Positions 44,770-54,005 of a stretch of 64,000 bases of DNA are shown one piece after another; position 1 is the first letter of the stretch; each line of letters begins with the position of its first letter. Position numbers and translations under genes: made by a program. Below the pieces are notes generated by a model. It was not told where the DNA came from. It ran no database searches and saw only the letters and a program-made list of their open reading frames with translations. Source of the stretch: Burkholderia sp. (GTDB taxonomy: Bacteria; Pseudomonadota; Gammaproteobacteria; Burkholderiales; Burkholderiaceae); assembly GCA_031253835.1 (NCBI GenBank), contig JAIRVP010000025.1:1-64000 (forward strand). The letters run 5' to 3'.

Positions 44770-45654
44770 TCAAACCAGCGCCCTGCCCTTCAGGCGTTCG
44801 AGAATGCCGAGCGGCGCGCATTCGCGCCGGACCATCGCGTCGACCGGCAGGAAGAACGTCTGTTCGAGCATGAACTGGCCGGACATCACAGCGTGCGAAG
44901 TCTGATCCGAGAAACATATCCACACGCAACCCGGCGGAAACGGCATCGTCTCCTGCGGGCTCGTCTTCTGGTAGTCGAGATCGGCCTTCATGCCGTCGTG
45001 CAGGTTCAGCATCAGGTGGTCGTACGCGCTGCGCGGCGACTTCGTCACGTGCAGCAGGTTCAGCAGCCACGCGGCGCCCGGCAGCTGCGGCTTGATCGAC
45101 GGCAGGAAGCGCTTCGCGACGTCCTCGAACGGCTCGCCGACGCGCCATACGCGCGGCACGCCGGCCGGGTTCACGTTCGTGAACACGCGCAGGATGCGCT
45201 CGCCGTAGTTCGGCCGCGACGGGAACGCGTCGACGTGCAGCCGGCTGTCGTCCTTGCGCCATGACGTCTGGCGCGTCTCGACCTGCATCAGCCGCAGGCT
45301 GGTCGGCGCGACGCGCAGCTTGCCGCGGTATTCGGGAAACAGGCCGTCGACGAGCGTGCCGGCCTGCTGCTGGAAGCGCGCGACGAGCGCGCGCACGGCC
45401 GACTGCGTGACGCTGTCGCCGAGCACGCCGGCGAGCGCGCCGCCATTCGGCGCGAGGCTGATGTTCTTGCGTTTCGGATCGGCGAGCGCCGGATCGAGCA
45501 GCGCTTCCTCACCGCCTTCGATCGCGAAGCGCAGGTGCGGGAAATACAGCACCTTGCCTTCCTCGACCGCGGCCAGCAGCTGCTCGCGCGGCGCCGACAG
45601 GTTGTGTCCGCTCCAGTCGGCGGACGGGACTTCGATGATCTGGGATTCGCTCAT
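44770..45654 (-). CDS. kdoO: Kdo 3-hydroxylase KdoO
   Basis: A 294-residue Fe(II)/2-oxoglutarate-type dioxygenase that converts a Kdo residue of the LPS inner core to Ko. The metal motif is H140-x-D142 in SRLHVDAFPSRP. The distal His and Arg lie in the C-terminal part (SDQTSHAVMSGQFMLEQTFF). The sequence matches Kdo hydroxylases known from Burkholderia and Yersinia. It lies between waaC and waaA, with gaps of 24 and 37 bases, which agrees with its place in the pathway. The Ko residue is a known feature of Burkholderia LPS. Confidence 0.88.
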   Translation of the reverse strand: MSESQIIEVPSADWSGHNLSAPREQLLAAVEEGKVLYFPHLRFAIEGGEEALLDPALADPKRKNISLAPNGGALAGVLGDSVTQSAVRALVARFQQQAGTLVDGLFPEYRGKLRVAPTSLRLMQVETRQTSWRKDDSRLHVDAFPSRPNYGERILRVFTNVNPAGVPRVWRVGEPFEDVAKRFLPSIKPQLPGAAWLLNLLHVTKSPRSAYDHLMLNLHDGMKADLDYQKTSPQETMPFPPGCVWICFSDQTSHAVMSGQFMLEQTFFLPVDAMVRRECAPLGILERLKGRALV

Positions 45655-45678
45655 GATCGGTTCGCGTGTGTGACAGCG

Positions 45679-46674
45679 TTACAGGAGACCGAAGCCCGCG
45701 AGCGCCGACTTCACCTGCGCGATCGACGGGGGCTGCCCCGCCGTGCCGAGATTGACGACGTTCGGCGACCAGTAGCCACCGGTCCGCCAGGCCGTCGCGA
45801 AATTGTACAGTTCGACCGTCGGACGCTTCAGCGCGGCCGCGATGTGAACCAGACCTGTATCAACCCCGACGGTCGCGGCCGCGCCGTCGATCAGGCCGAC
45901 CACGGCCGGCAGCGACAGCTTCGGCGGCACGATCGCCGCCGCGCCGAATTCCTTCGCGAGCCGCTCGCTGGTCGCGCGCTCCGCGTCATTGCCCCACGGC
46001 AGCACGAGCGAGGCGCCGCGCCGCACGAGCGCCTGGCCAAGCTCGATCCACGCGGCGTCCGGCCATTGCTTGTCGGCGCGCGACGTCGCATGGACGAACA
46101 CCACGTACGGCACCGGCAGGTTCAGGCCGAGCGCGGCCACCGCGAGCGCCGCCGCGCGCGTGTCGAGGCCGAAGTCGACCGGATCGGCCGGCGTCGGCGC
46201 CGGGTCGTTTAGCGCGGCCGCGACGAGTTGCCGCGACCGCTCGACGACGTGCGTGCGCGGCGCGATCGGCACGCGCTTGCGGTAGAAAAAACGCACCGGC
46301 CATTCATAGCCGGCGCCGTCGGTGCGGTTGCCGAGCCCGACGAGCGGGCCGCGTGCCCAGCTCGCGACCCAGGCCGTCTTGATGAGGCCCTGGCAATCGA
46401 TCACGAGATCGTACTGCTCGGCCGCGAGGCGTTTGCGGAATGCACGGATCTCGCGCCACGTGGCGCCGGAGAACGGCTTCTTGCGCCAGCGGCGCAGCGA
46501 GAACGGCAGCACGTCGCGCACGCCGTCGACGAGCCGCACGAGGTCGACGAAGCTTTCCTCGACGAGCCAGTCGATCTGCGCATCGGGGTGGCGGCGCCGG
46601 ATATCGGCGATCACCGGCATGTTGTGCACGACGTCGCCCAGCGACGACACGCGCACGATCAGGATCTTTTGCAC
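45679..46674 (-). CDS. waaC: LPS heptosyltransferase I WaaC
   Basis: This 331-residue GT9 enzyme transfers the first L-glycero-D-manno-heptose to Kdo. QKILIVRVSSLGDVVHNMPV at the N-terminus and VGVDTGLVHIAAALKRPTVELYN near residues 275-297 are diagnostic. The start is read as GTG at 46674 because the family begins MQKILIVRVSSLGDV and no ATG lies there. No strong ribosome binding site precedes it. It is the first gene of the waaC-kdoO-waaA unit. Confidence 0.93.
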   Translation of the reverse strand: MQKILIVRVSSLGDVVHNMPVIADIRRRHPDAQIDWLVEESFVDLVRLVDGVRDVLPFSLRRWRKKPFSGATWREIRAFRKRLAAEQYDLVIDCQGLIKTAWVASWARGPLVGLGNRTDGAGYEWPVRFFYRKRVPIAPRTHVVERSRQLVAAALNDPAPTPADPVDFGLDTRAAALAVAALGLNLPVPYVVFVHATSRADKQWPDAAWIELGQALVRRGASLVLPWGNDAERATSERLAKEFGAAAIVPPKLSLPAVVGLIDGAAATVGVDTGLVHIAAALKRPTVELYNFATAWRTGGYWSPNVVNLGTAGQPPSIAQVKSALAGFGLL

Positions 46675-46750
46675 GCTGAAAAAACGCCGGCTGGCAGCCG
46701 GCGACAAGCATAAAGGGGGGATTTTATCTCGCCCGGCGGGCCAGACAGAC

Positions 46751-46786
46751 AAAAAGCGGCCGCACGCCGTGGCGTGCGCCGCTTTT
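46751..46786. terminator. Intrinsic terminator between manB and waaC
   Basis: AAAAAGCGGCCGCACGCC, a GT turn, then GGCGTGCGCCGCTTTT form a 16-18 bp stem with A/T tracts on both sides (one internal C-C mismatch). It would end the leftward manB transcript before waaC. Confidence 0.85.
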
Positions 46787-46848
46787 CGGGATGGGCGCGG
46801 CCGGTGAACCGGCCGTCGCGCGGCAGGCGGCCCGCCGGCCGCCGGCGC

Positions 46849-48243
46849 TCAGAACGGCAGCTTGACGTCCGGCTTCGCGGCCGTCAGCACCCGGCGGAAG
46901 TCTTCCTGGATGCGCTTGAGCCCTTCCTGCGTCTCGGATTCGAAGCGCATCACGACGACCGGCGTCGTGTTCGACGAACGCGCGAGACCGAAGCCGTCCG
47001 GGTACTCGACACGCAGGCCGTCGATCGTCACGACTTCCTCGGCGCCGTCGAACTTCGCCTCCTTCTGCAGCTTGTCGATCAGGCGGAAGTTCTCGCCTTC
47101 GTCGAGCCAGAGCTGCAGTTCGGGCGTGCTCATCGCGTCCGGCAGCGCATTGAGCAGCGCGCTCGGGTCGGCCGTCTTCGCGAGGATCTCGAGCAGGCGC
47201 GCGCCCGTGTAGAGACCGTCGTCGAAGCCGTACCAGCGATCCTTGAAGAACACGTGACCGCTCATTTCGCCGGCGAGCGGTGCGCCCGTCTCGCGCAGCT
47301 TCGCCTTCACGAGCGAGTGGCCCGTCTTCCACATCAGCGGCTCGCCGCCCTTCGACTTGATCCACTGCGCGAGGTGGCGCGTGCACTTCACGTCGTAGAT
47401 GATCTGCGCGCCCGGGTTGCGCGACAGCACTTCTTCCGCGAACAGCATCAGCTGGCGGTCCGGATAGATGATCTGGCCGTCCTTCGTGACGACGCCGAGG
47501 CGGTCGCCGTCGCCGTCGAACGCGAAGCCGAGCTCGGCGTCGGTGTCCTTCAGCGCCTGGATCACGTCCTGCAGGTTTTCCGGGTGCGCGGGATCGGGGT
47601 GGTGGTTCGGGAACGTGCCGTCGATGTCGGTGAAGCGCTCGACGAGTTCGCAGCCGAGCGCCTTGAACAGGCGCGTCGCGAGCGGGCCCGCGACGCCGTT
47701 GCCGGCGTCGACGACCAGCTTCAGCGGCCGCGCGAGCTTCACGTCGCCGACGATGCGCGCGATGTACTGATCGGCGACGTCGAATTCCTCATACGTGCCG
47801 CTGCCCGTCTCGAAGCGCTCGTCGACGATGCGGCGGTACAGCGCCTGGATCTGCTCGCCGTAGATCGCGGCGCCGCGCAGCACCATCTTGAAGCCGTTGT
47901 AGTCGGGCGGGTTGTGGCTGCCCGTGACGACGATGCACGAATCGACGCGGCGCTCGCCGCCCTTCAGCCCGAGCGGCACGTTCGCCGCGAAATAGCCGAC
48001 CGGCGTCGGCACCATGCCGACGTCGACGACGTCGACCCCGGCCGCACGCAGGCCATCGGCGAGTGCGCCGACGAGTTCCGGCCCGGACAGGCGGCCGTCG
48101 CGCGCGACGACGACCGCGTCGCCGCCCTGCGCACGCACTTCACTGCCGAATGCCCGGCCGATCCCGCGCGCCGTGTCGACGTCGAGTGTCTTGCCGACCA
48201 CGCCACGGATGTCATATGCCTTGAAGATGGATTGGGAGATCAT
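46849..48243 (-). CDS. manB: Phosphomannomutase/phosphoglucomutase
   Basis: A 464-residue alpha-D-phosphohexomutase that interconverts 6- and 1-phosphates of mannose or glucose. The active Ser is S109 in VVTGSHNPP, the magnesium loop is FDGDGDRLGV, and the sugar loop GEMSGHVFF is present. It starts MISQSIFKAYDIRGVVG. It would supply mannose-1-phosphate for GDP-mannose, needed by the gmd/rmd pair in this cluster, and also for exopolysaccharides. It is a single-gene unit with its own terminator. The AlgC-type name is equally suitable. Confidence 0.92.
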   Translation of the reverse strand: MISQSIFKAYDIRGVVGKTLDVDTARGIGRAFGSEVRAQGGDAVVVARDGRLSGPELVGALADGLRAAGVDVVDVGMVPTPVGYFAANVPLGLKGGERRVDSCIVVTGSHNPPDYNGFKMVLRGAAIYGEQIQALYRRIVDERFETGSGTYEEFDVADQYIARIVGDVKLARPLKLVVDAGNGVAGPLATRLFKALGCELVERFTDIDGTFPNHHPDPAHPENLQDVIQALKDTDAELGFAFDGDGDRLGVVTKDGQIIYPDRQLMLFAEEVLSRNPGAQIIYDVKCTRHLAQWIKSKGGEPLMWKTGHSLVKAKLRETGAPLAGEMSGHVFFKDRWYGFDDGLYTGARLLEILAKTADPSALLNALPDAMSTPELQLWLDEGENFRLIDKLQKEAKFDGAEEVVTIDGLRVEYPDGFGLARSSNTTPVVVMRFESETQEGLKRIQEDFRRVLTAAKPDVKLPF

Positions 48244-48498
48244 CGATTCTCTTCTCTCTCAGTTGCGTGCATGGAAAATTGTCTGGCTTGGCTGGCCGCC
48301 TCTCGCCGGTGCCGCGCATGATACATGCGGCCCCGCAAAACAAGGAGCGGAACGGCTGGAGCGGTCGCGATCCCACTTATAATCGCGGGTTTTGATGACG
48401 CGCATACCGCCCATTTTAATGCCTAGCCGCTCCGCCGCCGCCAACCCGCAGCCTTCGGGCGCCCTGCCGGCCGCCCTGTGCGCGTGCCGCCGCCGCGC

Positions 48499-49755
48499 AT
48501 GCTGAAGCGCTTCGGCAACCCGGACGTCGCGAAAGCCGTCGCGAACCTCGTCTGGCTGGGGCTCGAACGGCTCACGCAGATCGGCGTCGCGATCGCGATC
48601 AGCGGCCTGCTGGCCCGTTATTTCGGGCCAGATGTGTTCGGCAAATGGCAGTATGCGAATACGCTCCTCCTGGTACTGGCGCCGCTCACCTGGGTGTGCG
48701 GCGCGGAAATCCTCGTCCCGACCATCGTCCAGCGCCCGCCCGCCCAGCTCGGCGCGGTGCTCGGCAGCGCGTTCGCGCTGCGCATCGCCGTGTCGGCCGC
48801 CGCGCTCGTCGCGACCTGGATCGCGATCGCCGCAGGCGCCTTCGATCCGCTGGTCGGCGCGATGCTCGCGGGCCTCGCCGTCACGATGGTGTTCCGCGAG
48901 CCGTTCGTCGGCGTGATCAACGCGTGGCTGCAGAGCATGACCTACAGCAAGCCGCAGCTCGTCACCAGCATGATTACGGCGCTCGCGAAGGCGCTGCTCG
49001 TGTGGCTGCTGGTCCGCGCGGCCGCCGGCCCCGCCCGCTTCGCGTGGCTGTGGGCGCTCGAGGCCGCCGCGATCGGCTTCGCGCTGCTGCTGTACTACCG
49101 GCATCGTAACGGCGGCGCACTCGGCTGGACGTTCGATAAACCGCTGTTCAGGCACTTTGCAACGGCCGGCACCGTGTTCTGGCTCGGGCTCATCTGCATG
49201 TACCTGTTCCTGAAACTCGACCGCCTGATGCTCGAGCGTCACGTCTCGTTCGCCGATCTCGGCCGCTACTCGGCCGCGCAGCAGCTCAACGAGAACTGGA
49301 TCACGCTCGCGCTGATGCTCGCGCAGACGATCGCGCCCGCCTTCGTCTACCGCGTGCAGGACGTCGCACGGCTGCGCCGCAACATCGTCCGGCTGATCGC
49401 GATGACGGCCGCGCTGATGACGGCCGGCGCGCTCGTGCTCGACGCGGCCGCCCCGCTGATCGTCGGCAAGGTGTTCGGCCCCGGCTACGAGGCGTCGGTC
49501 GACATCTTCCGCTGGGCCGTCTGGCTGTCCGTGCCGGCCGGCATCGAGGCGATAGGCAATCTTATCGTTCTCAAATATCAAGCAAAATTCGTGTTGCTGT
49601 CGAAATGGCTGCTCGCGCTGGCGATCGCCGCGGTCGTCAACCTGTTCGCGATCCCCCGCCTGGGCCTGTACGGCGCGCTCGTCGGGCTGGCGGCCGGCTA
49701 CCTGGCCGCGGCCGCCGTCAACTTTTATTACATCCGTTTCAAGCTGCGAACATGA
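48499..49755 (+). CDS. Wzx-like oligosaccharide flippase
   Basis: This 418-residue polytopic protein with about 12 hydrophobic segments belongs to the MATE-like Wzx/polysaccharide transport group (opening LVWLGLERLTQIGVAIAISG, LGRYSAAQQLNENW in the middle). It would flip lipid-linked O-repeat units across the inner membrane. I chose the ATG at 48499 (MLKRFGNPD); a GTG at 48478 is also possible. Its stop overlaps the next glycosyltransferase start by four bases. Confidence 0.82.
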   Translation: MLKRFGNPDVAKAVANLVWLGLERLTQIGVAIAISGLLARYFGPDVFGKWQYANTLLLVLAPLTWVCGAEILVPTIVQRPPAQLGAVLGSAFALRIAVSAAALVATWIAIAAGAFDPLVGAMLAGLAVTMVFREPFVGVINAWLQSMTYSKPQLVTSMITALAKALLVWLLVRAAAGPARFAWLWALEAAAIGFALLLYYRHRNGGALGWTFDKPLFRHFATAGTVFWLGLICMYLFLKLDRLMLERHVSFADLGRYSAAQQLNENWITLALMLAQTIAPAFVYRVQDVARLRRNIVRLIAMTAALMTAGALVLDAAAPLIVGKVFGPGYEASVDIFRWAVWLSVPAGIEAIGNLIVLKYQAKFVLLSKWLLALAIAAVVNLFAIPRLGLYGALVGLAAGYLAAAAVNFYYIRFKLRT

Positions 49756-50576
49756 CGCCCCCTGATTGCCCGCCCCCGCTCGACGACGTGGCCGTGCTGA
49801 TGCCGGCCTACAACGGGCACGACGACGTCGTCCGGACCCTGCAATCGTTTCGCGAGGACGCGCCCGTGCACGTGCTGATCGTCGACGACGGCAGCACGCC
49901 GCCGATCGTCGCGCCCGACCTGCCGGGCCTCGCGATCGAGGTGCTGCGCATGCCGCGGAACGGCGGCATCGAGCGCGCGCTCGCGGCCGGCATCGACGCG
50001 CTCGCGGCGCGCGGCTTCCGCTATGCGGCCCGCATCGACGCGGGCGACCTGGCCGCGCCGCAGCGCCTCGCGAAGCAGCGCGCGTATCTCGGCGCCCACC
50101 CGCGCGTGGCCTGCGTCGGCATGTGGACGCAGGTCGTGTCGCGCGCCGGCGAACCGCGCTTCATGCTGACGCCGCCCGCCGATCCGCGCACGCTGCGCCG
50201 CACGCGCTTCCTGCGCTCGCCGCTCGTGCATCCGTCGGTGATGCTGCGCATCGACGCGGTGCGGGAAGTGGGCAACTATCGCGCGAAGTACCGCGCGGCC
50301 GAGGATCTCGATCTTTTTTTACGGTTAATGCAACGCTACGATTGCGCGAACCTGCCGGAACTCGGCCTGTATTACGAATTGAACGAGGGCGGGATCAGTG
50401 CGACCAAGCGCCGGCGCCAGCTGGTGTCGACGCTCACGCTGCTGCTGGGCCACTTCAACGCGCTGAACCCGTACGACTGGGCCGGCCTCGGCAAGAACCT
50501 GCTGCATTTCGTGACGCCGTACCGTACGTTGCAGCGGATCAAGCAGACGCTGTTCGCCGCGCGGCCCTCGGCCTGA
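49752..50576 (+). CDS. Family 2 glycosyltransferase
   Basis: A 274-residue GT-A enzyme. VAVLMPAYNGHDDVVRTLQS opens the domain. VLIVDDGSTPP (about 40-50) and RIDAGD (a DXD-like metal motif at about 94-99) are visible. There is no membrane anchor. It is translationally coupled to the flippase gene (ATGA overlap). The sugar it transfers is unknown; its position suggests a step in the O-unit. Confidence 0.85.
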   Translation: MTPPDCPPPLDDVAVLMPAYNGHDDVVRTLQSFREDAPVHVLIVDDGSTPPIVAPDLPGLAIEVLRMPRNGGIERALAAGIDALAARGFRYAARIDAGDLAAPQRLAKQRAYLGAHPRVACVGMWTQVVSRAGEPRFMLTPPADPRTLRRTRFLRSPLVHPSVMLRIDAVREVGNYRAKYRAAEDLDLFLRLMQRYDCANLPELGLYYELNEGGISATKRRRQLVSTLTLLLGHFNALNPYDWAGLGKNLLHFVTPYRTLQRIKQTLFAARPSA

Positions 50577-50619
50577 CGCCCATCCGGCATTTACGACGCA
50601 TTATTTTTCCTTTTTTTTC

Positions 50620-51756
50620 ATGTCCGCCACCTCCCCGCTGCGCATTGCGCTCGTCTGCAACACGGCCTGGGCGATCTACACGTATCGCCACGGGCTGATC
50701 CGTGCGCTCGTCGCGCGCGGCGCCGAGGTCATCGTGATCGCGCCGCACGACCGCACGGTGCCGTTGCTCGAGCAGATGGGCTGCCGCTACGTGGCGCTCG
50801 CGGTCGCGTCGAAAGGCACGAGCCCGCGCGAGGATCTCGGCACGCTCGCGGCGCTGGTGCGCCACTACCGCGCGCTGCGGCCCGACCTCGTGTTCCATTA
50901 CACGATCAAGCCGAACATCTACGGGTCGGTCGCCGCGTGGCTCGCACGCGTGCCGTCGATCGCGGTGACGACGGGGCTCGGCTACGTGTTCATCCAGAAG
51001 AGCCGCGCGGCGAGCGTCGCGAAGCGCCTGTACCGGTTCGCGTTCCGCTTCCCGCGTGAAGTGTGGTTCCTGAACCGCGACGATCTCGCGACCTTCACCG
51101 ACGAGCAGCTGCTCGCGCATCCCGATCGCGCGCGGCTGCTGCACGGCGAAGGCGTCGATCTCGAGCAGTTCGCGCCCGTGCCGCTGCCCGCCGGCGACGC
51201 CCCCGTCTTCATCCTGGTCGGCCGGCTGCTGTGGGACAAGGGCGTGCGCGAATACGTGGAGGCCGCGCGCGTCGTGCGCGGCCGCTTCCCGAACGCGCGC
51301 TTCCAGCTGCTCGGGCCGCTCGGCGTCGACAATCCGAGCGCGATCGGCCGCGCGGACGTCGACGCGTGGGTCGGCGAAGGCATCATCGAATATCTCGGCG
51401 AGGCGCACGATGTGCGCCCGCATCTCGCGGCGGCCGACTGCGTCGTGCTGCCGTCGTACCGCGAAGGCGTGCCGCGCACGCTGATGGAAGCGTCGGCGAT
51501 GGGCCGCCCGATCGTCGCGACCGACGTGCCGGGCTGCCGCGACGTCGTCGCAGACGGCGAAACGGGCTTCCTGTGCCGCGTGCGCGACAGCGCAAGCCTC
51601 GCCGAACAATTGAATCGCATGATCGCGCTCGGGCCGCAAGGCCGCGCTGCGATGGGCGCACGCGGCCGGCACAAGGTCGCGGCGGAGTTCGACGAGCAAC
51701 AGGTCGTCGAGCGCTACAGGGAGACCATCCATTCGTTGACCGGATTCACACTCTGA
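50620..51756 (+). CDS. Family 4 glycosyltransferase
   Basis: This 378-residue GT-B enzyme has N-terminal LRIALVCNTAWAIYTYRHGL and C-terminal FILVGRLLWDKGVREYVEAA and SYREGVPRTLMEASAMGRPI. The latter holds the E-x7-E pair of GT4 enzymes. It probably adds a sugar during O-antigen assembly. It lies 43 bases after the GT2 gene, with a T-rich leader (50606-50618), and 15 bases before galE. Confidence 0.88.
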   Translation: MSATSPLRIALVCNTAWAIYTYRHGLIRALVARGAEVIVIAPHDRTVPLLEQMGCRYVALAVASKGTSPREDLGTLAALVRHYRALRPDLVFHYTIKPNIYGSVAAWLARVPSIAVTTGLGYVFIQKSRAASVAKRLYRFAFRFPREVWFLNRDDLATFTDEQLLAHPDRARLLHGEGVDLEQFAPVPLPAGDAPVFILVGRLLWDKGVREYVEAARVVRGRFPNARFQLLGPLGVDNPSAIGRADVDAWVGEGIIEYLGEAHDVRPHLAAADCVVLPSYREGVPRTLMEASAMGRPIVATDVPGCRDVVADGETGFLCRVRDSASLAEQLNRMIALGPQGRAAMGARGRHKVAAEFDEQQVVERYRETIHSLTGFTL

Positions 51757-51771
51757 AGGAGCGCATCAGCA

Positions 51772-52794
51772 ATGACCGCTAAAGGCACCATCCTCGTTAC
51801 CGGCGGCGCGGGCTATATCGGCTCGCACACGGCCGTCGAACTGCTCGACAACGGCTACGATGTCGTGATCGTCGACAACCTCGTCAACAGCAAGGCCGAG
51901 TCCGTCCGGCGCATCGAGCAGATCACGGGCAAGACGCCCGCGTTCCACCAGGTCGACGTGTGCGACGAAGCCGCGCTCGCGAAGGTGTTCGACGCGCACC
52001 CGATCACCGGAACCATCCATTTCGCGGCGCTCAAGGCCGTCGGCGAGTCGGTCGCGAAGCCGCTCGAGTACTACCAGAACAACATCGGCGGCCTGCTCGC
52101 CGTGCTCAAGGTCATGCGCGAGCGCAACGTCAGGCAGTTCGTGTTCAGCTCGTCCGCGACCGTGTACGGCGTGCCGGAACGCTCGCCGATCGACGAGTCG
52201 TTCCCGCTGTCGGCGACGAACCCGTACGGCCAGTCGAAGCTGATCGCCGAGCAGGTCCTGCGCGATCTCGAGGTGTCCGATCCGTCGTGGCGCATCGCGA
52301 CGCTGCGCTACTTCAACCCGGTCGGCGCGCACGCAAGCGGGCTGATCGGCGAGGATCCGGCCGGCATCCCGAACAACCTGATGCCGTATGTCGCGCAGGT
52401 CGCGGTCGGCAAGCTGGACAAGCTGCGCGTGTTCGGCTCCGACTACGCGACGCCGGACGGCACGGGCGTGCGCGACTACATCCACGTCGTCGATCTCGCG
52501 AAGGGGCACATCGCCGCGCTCGACGCGCTGGCGAAGCGCGACGCGAGCTTCGTCGTGAACCTCGGCACCGGCCAGGGCTACAGCGTGCTGGAAGTCGTGC
52601 GCGCGTTCGAGAAGGCGTCGGGCCGCCCGGTGCCGTACGAACTCGTCGCACGCCGCCCGGGCGACATCGCCGAGTGCTACGCGAACCCGCAGGCCGCGGC
52701 CGACATCATCGGCTGGCGCGCCACGCTCGGTATCGAAGAAATGTGTGCCGACCACTGGCAATGGCAGGAGGGGAACCCGCGCGGTTTTGTATAA
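51772..52794 (+). CDS. galE: UDP-glucose 4-epimerase GalE
   Basis: A 340-residue short-chain epimerase. It has the NAD loop VTGGAGYIGSHTAVELL (about 8-24) and SSSATVYG with the catalytic Ser. NPYGQSKLIAE supplies the Tyr-x3-Lys pair (about 148-158). It interconverts UDP-Glc and UDP-Gal, and some relatives also act on the N-acetyl sugars. AAGGAG is placed well before the ATG. It would supply a galactose or GalNAc donor to this cluster. Confidence 0.93.
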   Translation: MTAKGTILVTGGAGYIGSHTAVELLDNGYDVVIVDNLVNSKAESVRRIEQITGKTPAFHQVDVCDEAALAKVFDAHPITGTIHFAALKAVGESVAKPLEYYQNNIGGLLAVLKVMRERNVRQFVFSSSATVYGVPERSPIDESFPLSATNPYGQSKLIAEQVLRDLEVSDPSWRIATLRYFNPVGAHASGLIGEDPAGIPNNLMPYVAQVAVGKLDKLRVFGSDYATPDGTGVRDYIHVVDLAKGHIAALDALAKRDASFVVNLGTGQGYSVLEVVRAFEKASGRPVPYELVARRPGDIAECYANPQAAADIIGWRATLGIEEMCADHWQWQEGNPRGFV

Positions 52795-52821
52795 TCCGCT
52801 GTCCATTTTTCGAGCGATCCC

Positions 52822-53928
52822 ATGCTCAGCTTCGCGTCCGGCTTCATCGTCTCCCTGCTCGTTACGCTGTTCATCGTGCGCTATGCGCACCTTCACGAGA
52901 AATTCTCGATCGACAGCGACCTGGCCGGCGTGCAGAAATTCCACGTGCGGCCCGTGCCGCGGGTCGGGGGCATCGGGATCCTCGCCGGGGTCTTCATTGC
53001 CGCGCTGGTGGTGTCCCGGCGCTATCCGACGATCTCCGGCAGCATTCTCGGGATTGTTGCCTGCGGACTGCCGGCTTTCCTTTCCGGACTCGTCGAAGAC
53101 CTGACCAAGCGCGTGTCGCCGCGCGCCCGGCTGCTCTGCACGATGGGCGCGGCCGCGCTCGCGTTCTGGCTGATGAACATCGCGGTCACGCGCATCAGCG
53201 TGCCGCCGCTCGACTTCCTGCTCGGCTACGTCGCCATTTCGGCGTTCGTCACCGTGCTGGCGGTCGCGGCGCTGGCGAACGCGATCAACATCATCGACGG
53301 CTTCAACGGGCTCGCGTCGATGGTCAGCTTCATGATGTTCGCGTCGCTCGCGTACGTCGCGTTCCACGTGAACGACCCGGTCGTGATGTCCGCGTCGATC
53401 ATCATGATGGGCGCCGTGCTCGGCTTCTTCCTGTGGAATTTCCCGGCCGGGCTGATCTTCCTCGGCGACGGCGGCGCGTATTTCATCGGTTTCATGCTCG
53501 CGGAACTCGCGATCATGCTCGTGATGCGCAACCGCGAAGTATCCGCGTGGTACCCGGTGCTGCTGTTCATGTACCCGATCTTCGAGACCTGCTTCTCGAT
53601 CTACCGGAAGAAATTCATCCGCGGGATGTCGCCCGGCATTCCGGACGGCGTGCACCTGCACATGCTCGTGTACAAGCGGCTGATGCGCTGGGCCGTCGGC
53701 ACGAAGCACGCGCACGACCTGACACGCCGCAATTCGCTGACGTCGCCGTACCTGTGGCTGCTGTGCCTCGTCGCGGTGATTCCGGCGACGCTGTTCTGGC
53801 GGCACACGGTGCACCTGTTCGTGTTCGTCGTGCTGTTCGCGCTGACCTATGTGTGGCTTTATCTCAGCATCGTGCGATTCCGCGTGCCGCGGTGGATGGT
53901 GGTGCGGAAGCATCGGCGCAGTCATTGA
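52822..53928 (+). CDS. WecA/TagO-type undecaprenyl-phosphate sugar-1-phosphate transferase
   Basis: This 368-residue polytopic enzyme of the MraY/WecA superfamily starts O-unit assembly on undecaprenyl phosphate. KFHVRPVPRVGGIGILAGV (about 33-51), the NAINIIDGFNGLA catalytic loop (about 153-165) and FLGDGGAYFIGFMLAE (about 213-228) are hallmark motifs. A C-terminal HLHMLVYKRLMRWAVG follows. It is the last gene of the plus-strand O-antigen block. A second, shorter member of the same superfamily is encoded on the other strand. Confidence 0.88.
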   Translation: MLSFASGFIVSLLVTLFIVRYAHLHEKFSIDSDLAGVQKFHVRPVPRVGGIGILAGVFIAALVVSRRYPTISGSILGIVACGLPAFLSGLVEDLTKRVSPRARLLCTMGAAALAFWLMNIAVTRISVPPLDFLLGYVAISAFVTVLAVAALANAINIIDGFNGLASMVSFMMFASLAYVAFHVNDPVVMSASIIMMGAVLGFFLWNFPAGLIFLGDGGAYFIGFMLAELAIMLVMRNREVSAWYPVLLFMYPIFETCFSIYRKKFIRGMSPGIPDGVHLHMLVYKRLMRWAVGTKHAHDLTRRNSLTSPYLWLLCLVAVIPATLFWRHTVHLFVFVVLFALTYVWLYLSIVRFRVPRWMVVRKHRRSH

Positions 53929-53948
53929 GGCGTTCGCGGCCCGGCATG

Positions 53949-53980
53949 AAAAAAGCGCCCCGCAGGGGCGCTTTTCTTTT
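53949..53980. terminator. Bidirectional intrinsic terminator between the two O-antigen blocks
   Basis: AAAAAAGCGCCCC, a GCA turn, GGGGCGCTTTTCTTTT. The strong stem has A and T tracts between the convergent WecA-like and WbpM-like genes. Confidence 0.92.
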
Positions 53981-54005
53981 GGGCCGGTTGGCAGCCGCGC
54001 GGCTA

